64,000 nt of DNA, from assembly GCA_041396965.1 (NCBI GenBank), contig JAWKXN010000001.1:1426001-1490000 (forward strand), in the 5' to 3' direction. The DNA is from Rickettsiales bacterium. Its GTDB lineage: Bacteria; Pseudomonadota; Alphaproteobacteria; Rickettsiales; SXRF01. Positions within the stretch are counted from its first letter, which is position 1. Every line of letters starts with the position of its first letter. Made by a program: the position numbers and the translations under genes. This document shows positions 61,450 to 64,000 of the stretch, in pieces. The notes beneath the pieces are model-generated. The model had not been told where the DNA came from and made no database searches. It worked only from the letters and a program-made list of their open reading frames with translations.

Positions 61450-61827
61450 ATGGGAAAACAAACTGATAAATCAATTAATGAAATTAGGCAGCAAGGCAAA
61501 GAGGGAAAGAGCAGAATAAATACCAAAGCTGATGAGGTTATAGCTGACATAAGAGAGGGGCACCGCGATAAAATGGCTGGCATCAGCACCGCCGGTTTTA
61601 TTGGTCAAATGGAAAAAAAGTCATCTATTATTGATACAGTAGCAAAAGATAATAATTCACTTGTAGGCACTAAAACAGTGGGCGCAACAGTACGTGCATA
61701 TGGTGATATAATTGGTTGCAATAATGAGGTTTTGCCTACAAATGGAAAAAACACAGAGCGTGTGATTAGTGAACGCATCGGCCGTGCTCTGCGAAAAGGT
61801 ATGGATGAAATGTCTAAATCTAGGTGA
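61450..61827 (+). CDS. small hypothetical protein, no membrane segment
   Basis: A 125-residue Lys/Gly-rich protein. The N-terminal half is helical and charged (SINEIRQQGKEGKSRINTKA), the middle GTKTVGATVRAYGDIIGCNN is more hydrophobic, and the C-terminus is basic (ERIGRALRKGMDEMSKSR). A clear AAGGAG ribosome site precedes the ATG. No family was recognised. It is convergent with dusB. Confidence 0.55.
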   Translation: MGKQTDKSINEIRQQGKEGKSRINTKADEVIADIREGHRDKMAGISTAGFIGQMEKKSSIIDTVAKDNNSLVGTKTVGATVRAYGDIIGCNNEVLPTNGKNTERVISERIGRALRKGMDEMSKSR

Positions 61828-61847
61828 TTATAAAGTCAAAAAATTGC

Positions 61848-62858
61848 TCACGCAGCAGCAGCTAACCCATTTCCATTTTCCCACGTTTCAATGTTATTAT
61901 TATAAAAATCCGCAACAGTTTGCTTCACTTCTTTATGGTCAGAGATAGTATTAACTTTCCGGCGATATTCCGCTGAGCCATACATACCACCAGAATACCA
62001 ACCGAGATGTTTGCGGGCGATCATCACTCCGTTTTCTGTGCCATACAGCTCTAAAATCTCCTCATAATGCTTAAGCACTATATCAAGTTGCTCTTTAAGA
62101 CTTGGGTCTTCTAGCTTTTCACCAGTTTTCAGATAATGTCCTACCTGTGCCACAAACCAAGGACGACCATAGCTGCCACGCCCGATCATCACTCCGTCAG
62201 CTCCTGATTGCGCGAGTGCGGCATCAACATCCTCAAAAGACACAATATCACCATTTACAATAACGGGAAGTTCCACCGCCTCTTTTACCTTACGTACAAA
62301 CTCCCAATCCGCCCTGCCCTTATACATCTGACAGCGAGTGCGCCCATGCACGGTAAGGAGCTTTATCCCAGCGTCACGAGCGATTCTTGCCATATTCGGC
62401 GCGTTACGGTTCGCGTCATCCCAGCCGGTACGCATTTTAAGAGTAACCGGAATCTTAACCGCTCCTACCACCGCCTCTAATATCTCACCTGCCAGCTTCT
62501 CGTCTTTCATCAAAGCAGAACCAGCATTGCCACCTACTACTTTTTTAACCGGACAACCAAAGTTAATGTCAATTATCTGCGCGCCCCTATCCTCATTAAG
62601 CTTAGCGGCTTCCGCCATTACTTCAGGGTCACAACCAGCGAGCTGCACGGCGAATGGGTACTCAAACGATGAGAAACTAGCCATCCGCATCGTATTTTTA
62701 GTCTCAAGTAACATCGCGCGGCTAGCGATCATCTCCGAGACCACCATACCAGCACCAAAGCTTTTTACCAGCTTACGGAAAGGTAAATCAGAAACACCAG
62801 TCATCGGCGCGAGCCACACCGGATTATCTATCTCTATATTATCAATAACTATAGTCAT
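61848..62858 (-). CDS. dusB: tRNA-dihydrouridine synthase DusB
   Basis: A 336-residue flavoenzyme reducing uridines in tRNA D-loops. The FMN site is PVWLAPMTGVSDLPFRKLVK, the catalytic Cys lies in DINFGCPVKKVVGGNAGSAL, and LLTVHGRTRCQMYKGRADWE, GADGVMIGRGSYGRPWFVAQ are DusB-typical. The start taken is the ATG at 62858; three extra upstream codons are possible. It is an ordinary, intact housekeeping gene. Confidence 0.93.
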   Translation of the reverse strand: MTIVIDNIEIDNPVWLAPMTGVSDLPFRKLVKSFGAGMVVSEMIASRAMLLETKNTMRMASFSSFEYPFAVQLAGCDPEVMAEAAKLNEDRGAQIIDINFGCPVKKVVGGNAGSALMKDEKLAGEILEAVVGAVKIPVTLKMRTGWDDANRNAPNMARIARDAGIKLLTVHGRTRCQMYKGRADWEFVRKVKEAVELPVIVNGDIVSFEDVDAALAQSGADGVMIGRGSYGRPWFVAQVGHYLKTGEKLEDPSLKEQLDIVLKHYEEILELYGTENGVMIARKHLGWYSGGMYGSAEYRRKVNTISDHKEVKQTVADFYNNNIETWENGNGLAAAA

Positions 62859-62922
62859 AAACCACAATATGCCAGAATATTAACAAAATTCAATATTTTT
62901 ATACTTGGCTTTATAGTCACAT

Positions 62923-63999
62923 CTAACCAACCATCTCTACAATGCGTGATACCGTGCGCTTAAACTCAAAAGAACCATCCCCATCATTATAAATCTCTTC
63001 CGGTGGCACTTCCGCCGTGCATATAAGCCTAACCTTATGCTCATAAAGAGCGTCTATAAGAGTTACAAAACGCTTCGCCTCATTTCGTTGTTCTTTTGAA
63101 AGTTTTGGTATCGCGGTAATAAATATAGTATCAAGCCACCCAGCTATCGCCAAATAATCAGCCGCTCCCAACATTTGCCCACATAATTCATGGAAAGTAA
63201 AAACCCCTACCCTATCATCATAATAATCAAAGACTACCTTCCTGCCATGCACTATTATAGTCTCTTTTTTCGCCTCACCACTTATCTGGAGTTTAGCGAA
63301 CATATTACTGATAAACCTATCAGCGTACTCACCAAGCGGATAATGGAAAAACTCTAACTTATCATCAACATCATCATAGCGATAATCACGATTGCTGGAT
63401 AGATTCTCTACTCTCATCCTATCTTTGATAAGGCTTATAAATTTATCAAAACGCTCTGCCTGCACCCCGCCAGTGTATAACTCCTCCGGAGGACGGTTTG
63501 AGGTGCTTACCACACACACACCACCAGCGAACATTCCCTCAAAAAGCCGGTATAAAAGAGTAGCGTCAGTAACATCAGTCGCTTGCAACTCATCAAAACA
63601 TAAAAGATTTGTTTCCTGTGCGATTTCCTCCGCTAATTTGGCAACCGGATCTTCCATGTGCTTTTTACGTAGTTTATGAATACGGCTATGCACCTCCTGC
63701 ATAAAAGCATGGAAATGGATACGACGTTTTTTAATATATTTATGATTTTCCGGTATGACGTTAAAAAATAAATCCATGATCATAGACTTTCCTCGTCCGA
63801 CATCACCATAGATATAAATCCCTTTTATATCATCATCCGATTTTATTAGGCTAAATAATGACTTTTTAGAGGGAGCAAGCAGCTTATCTAAAATATCCTG
63901 TAAAAGCACAAGAACCTGCCGCTGAGCTTCATTATCCTCTATTTCTTGGCACTCTACCAGTTTTTGATAACTATCAATGAGTTTAATTTGTTTCGTCAT
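62923..63999 (-). CDS. zapE: AFG1-like ATPase ZapE (cell division)
   Basis: A 358-residue P-loop ATPase of the ZapE/AFG1 family. Walker A is GDVGRGKSMIMDLFFNVIPE, Walker B is LLCFDELQATDVTDATLLYR, and GVCVVSTSNRPPEELYTGGV is the sensor region. In Proteobacteria it destabilises FtsZ rings under stress; mitochondrial relatives handle membrane protein quality control. The ATG at 63999 is one base from the window edge. The N-terminal LIDSYQKLVECQEIEDNEAQ fits the family, so the gene is probably complete. Confidence 0.92.
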   Translation of the reverse strand: MTKQIKLIDSYQKLVECQEIEDNEAQRQVLVLLQDILDKLLAPSKKSLFSLIKSDDDIKGIYIYGDVGRGKSMIMDLFFNVIPENHKYIKKRRIHFHAFMQEVHSRIHKLRKKHMEDPVAKLAEEIAQETNLLCFDELQATDVTDATLLYRLFEGMFAGGVCVVSTSNRPPEELYTGGVQAERFDKFISLIKDRMRVENLSSNRDYRYDDVDDKLEFFHYPLGEYADRFISNMFAKLQISGEAKKETIIVHGRKVVFDYYDDRVGVFTFHELCGQMLGAADYLAIAGWLDTIFITAIPKLSKEQRNEAKRFVTLIDALYEHKVRLICTAEVPPEEIYNDGDGSFEFKRTVSRIVEMVG

Positions 64000-64000
64000 A

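Noticed and set aside
62338..62883. 181-codon plus-strand frame opposite dusB
   Set aside because: dusB motifs are intact on the minus strand; this is antisense.
20..64000. tRNA, rRNA, tmRNA, RNase P and CRISPR arrays
   Set aside because: No cloverleaf-type sequence with a recognisable T-arm, no rRNA signatures and no regularly spaced direct repeats were found by eye.

Overview
The window is AT-rich bacterial chromosome, most likely from an alphaproteobacterium. It carries a gene-transfer-agent (GTA)/HK97-type structural gene set with alphaproteobacterial families (DUF2163, DUF2460, DUF3168, prohead protease, portal), the secA / parvulin / argJ / mutT neighbourhood, RapZ, ZapE, DusB and a VirB8-VirB9 pair. 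Low GC, a type IV secretion remnant and many lineage-specific alanine/glycine-rich proteins suggest an early-branching or host-associated, Rickettsiales- or Holosporales-like lineage. That placement is inference. No rRNA, tRNA or CRISPR array was recognised.

Layout. 0-19 kb: a broken-up GTA/prophage cluster, all on the minus strand. In transcription order it runs portal, protease, major capsid, connector, head-tail adaptor, DUF3168, DUF2460, DUF2163. Most gaps hold non-phage genes: cytochrome b561 + YceI, membrane and secreted proteins, opposite-strand genes, and three large helical proteins where tail tube and tape measure would be expected. No terminase, tail tube, tape measure or NlpC-type peptidase is seen. 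19-23 kb: an alpha-carbonic-anhydrase-like protein lacking key catalytic residues, then an MCP-like / STAS / HATPase signalling operon whose last gene is split by an IS256-like element with 25-bp terminal repeats and an 8-bp target duplication. 23-27 kb: mnmA translationally coupled to a Doc toxin and AbrB-type antitoxin, a glycine-rich membrane protein, and prfB with its programmed +1 frameshift. 27-33 kb: a prepilin-like protein with seven FG-GAP repeats, nadA, gpsA, virB9, virB8. 33-42 kb: polyprenyl diphosphate synthase, a vWA protein with an ECF sigma factor, the biotin operon bioF-H-C-D plus an RDD protein, and rapZ. 42-45 kb: three adjacent glycine-zipper proteins of unknown function. 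45-51 kb: a UvrD/PcrA helicase, an isoprenylcysteine-methyltransferase-like protein, an SGNH hydrolase, and a glutamine-synthetase-like gene interrupted by an IS200/IS605 element. 51-64 kb: mutT, argJ, parvulin, secA, dnaK, dnaJ, dusB, zapE and small unknown genes.

The housekeeping genes look intact. The accessory layer is the striking part: two insertion sequences whose removal restores single open frames, a skeletal GTA cluster full of inserts, intergenic heptanucleotide repeat arrays ([CCTAGNN]n and relatives), palindromic dispersed repeats, and a set of glycine-zipper/alanine-rich proteins that may be lineage-specific membrane proteins or secretion substrates.
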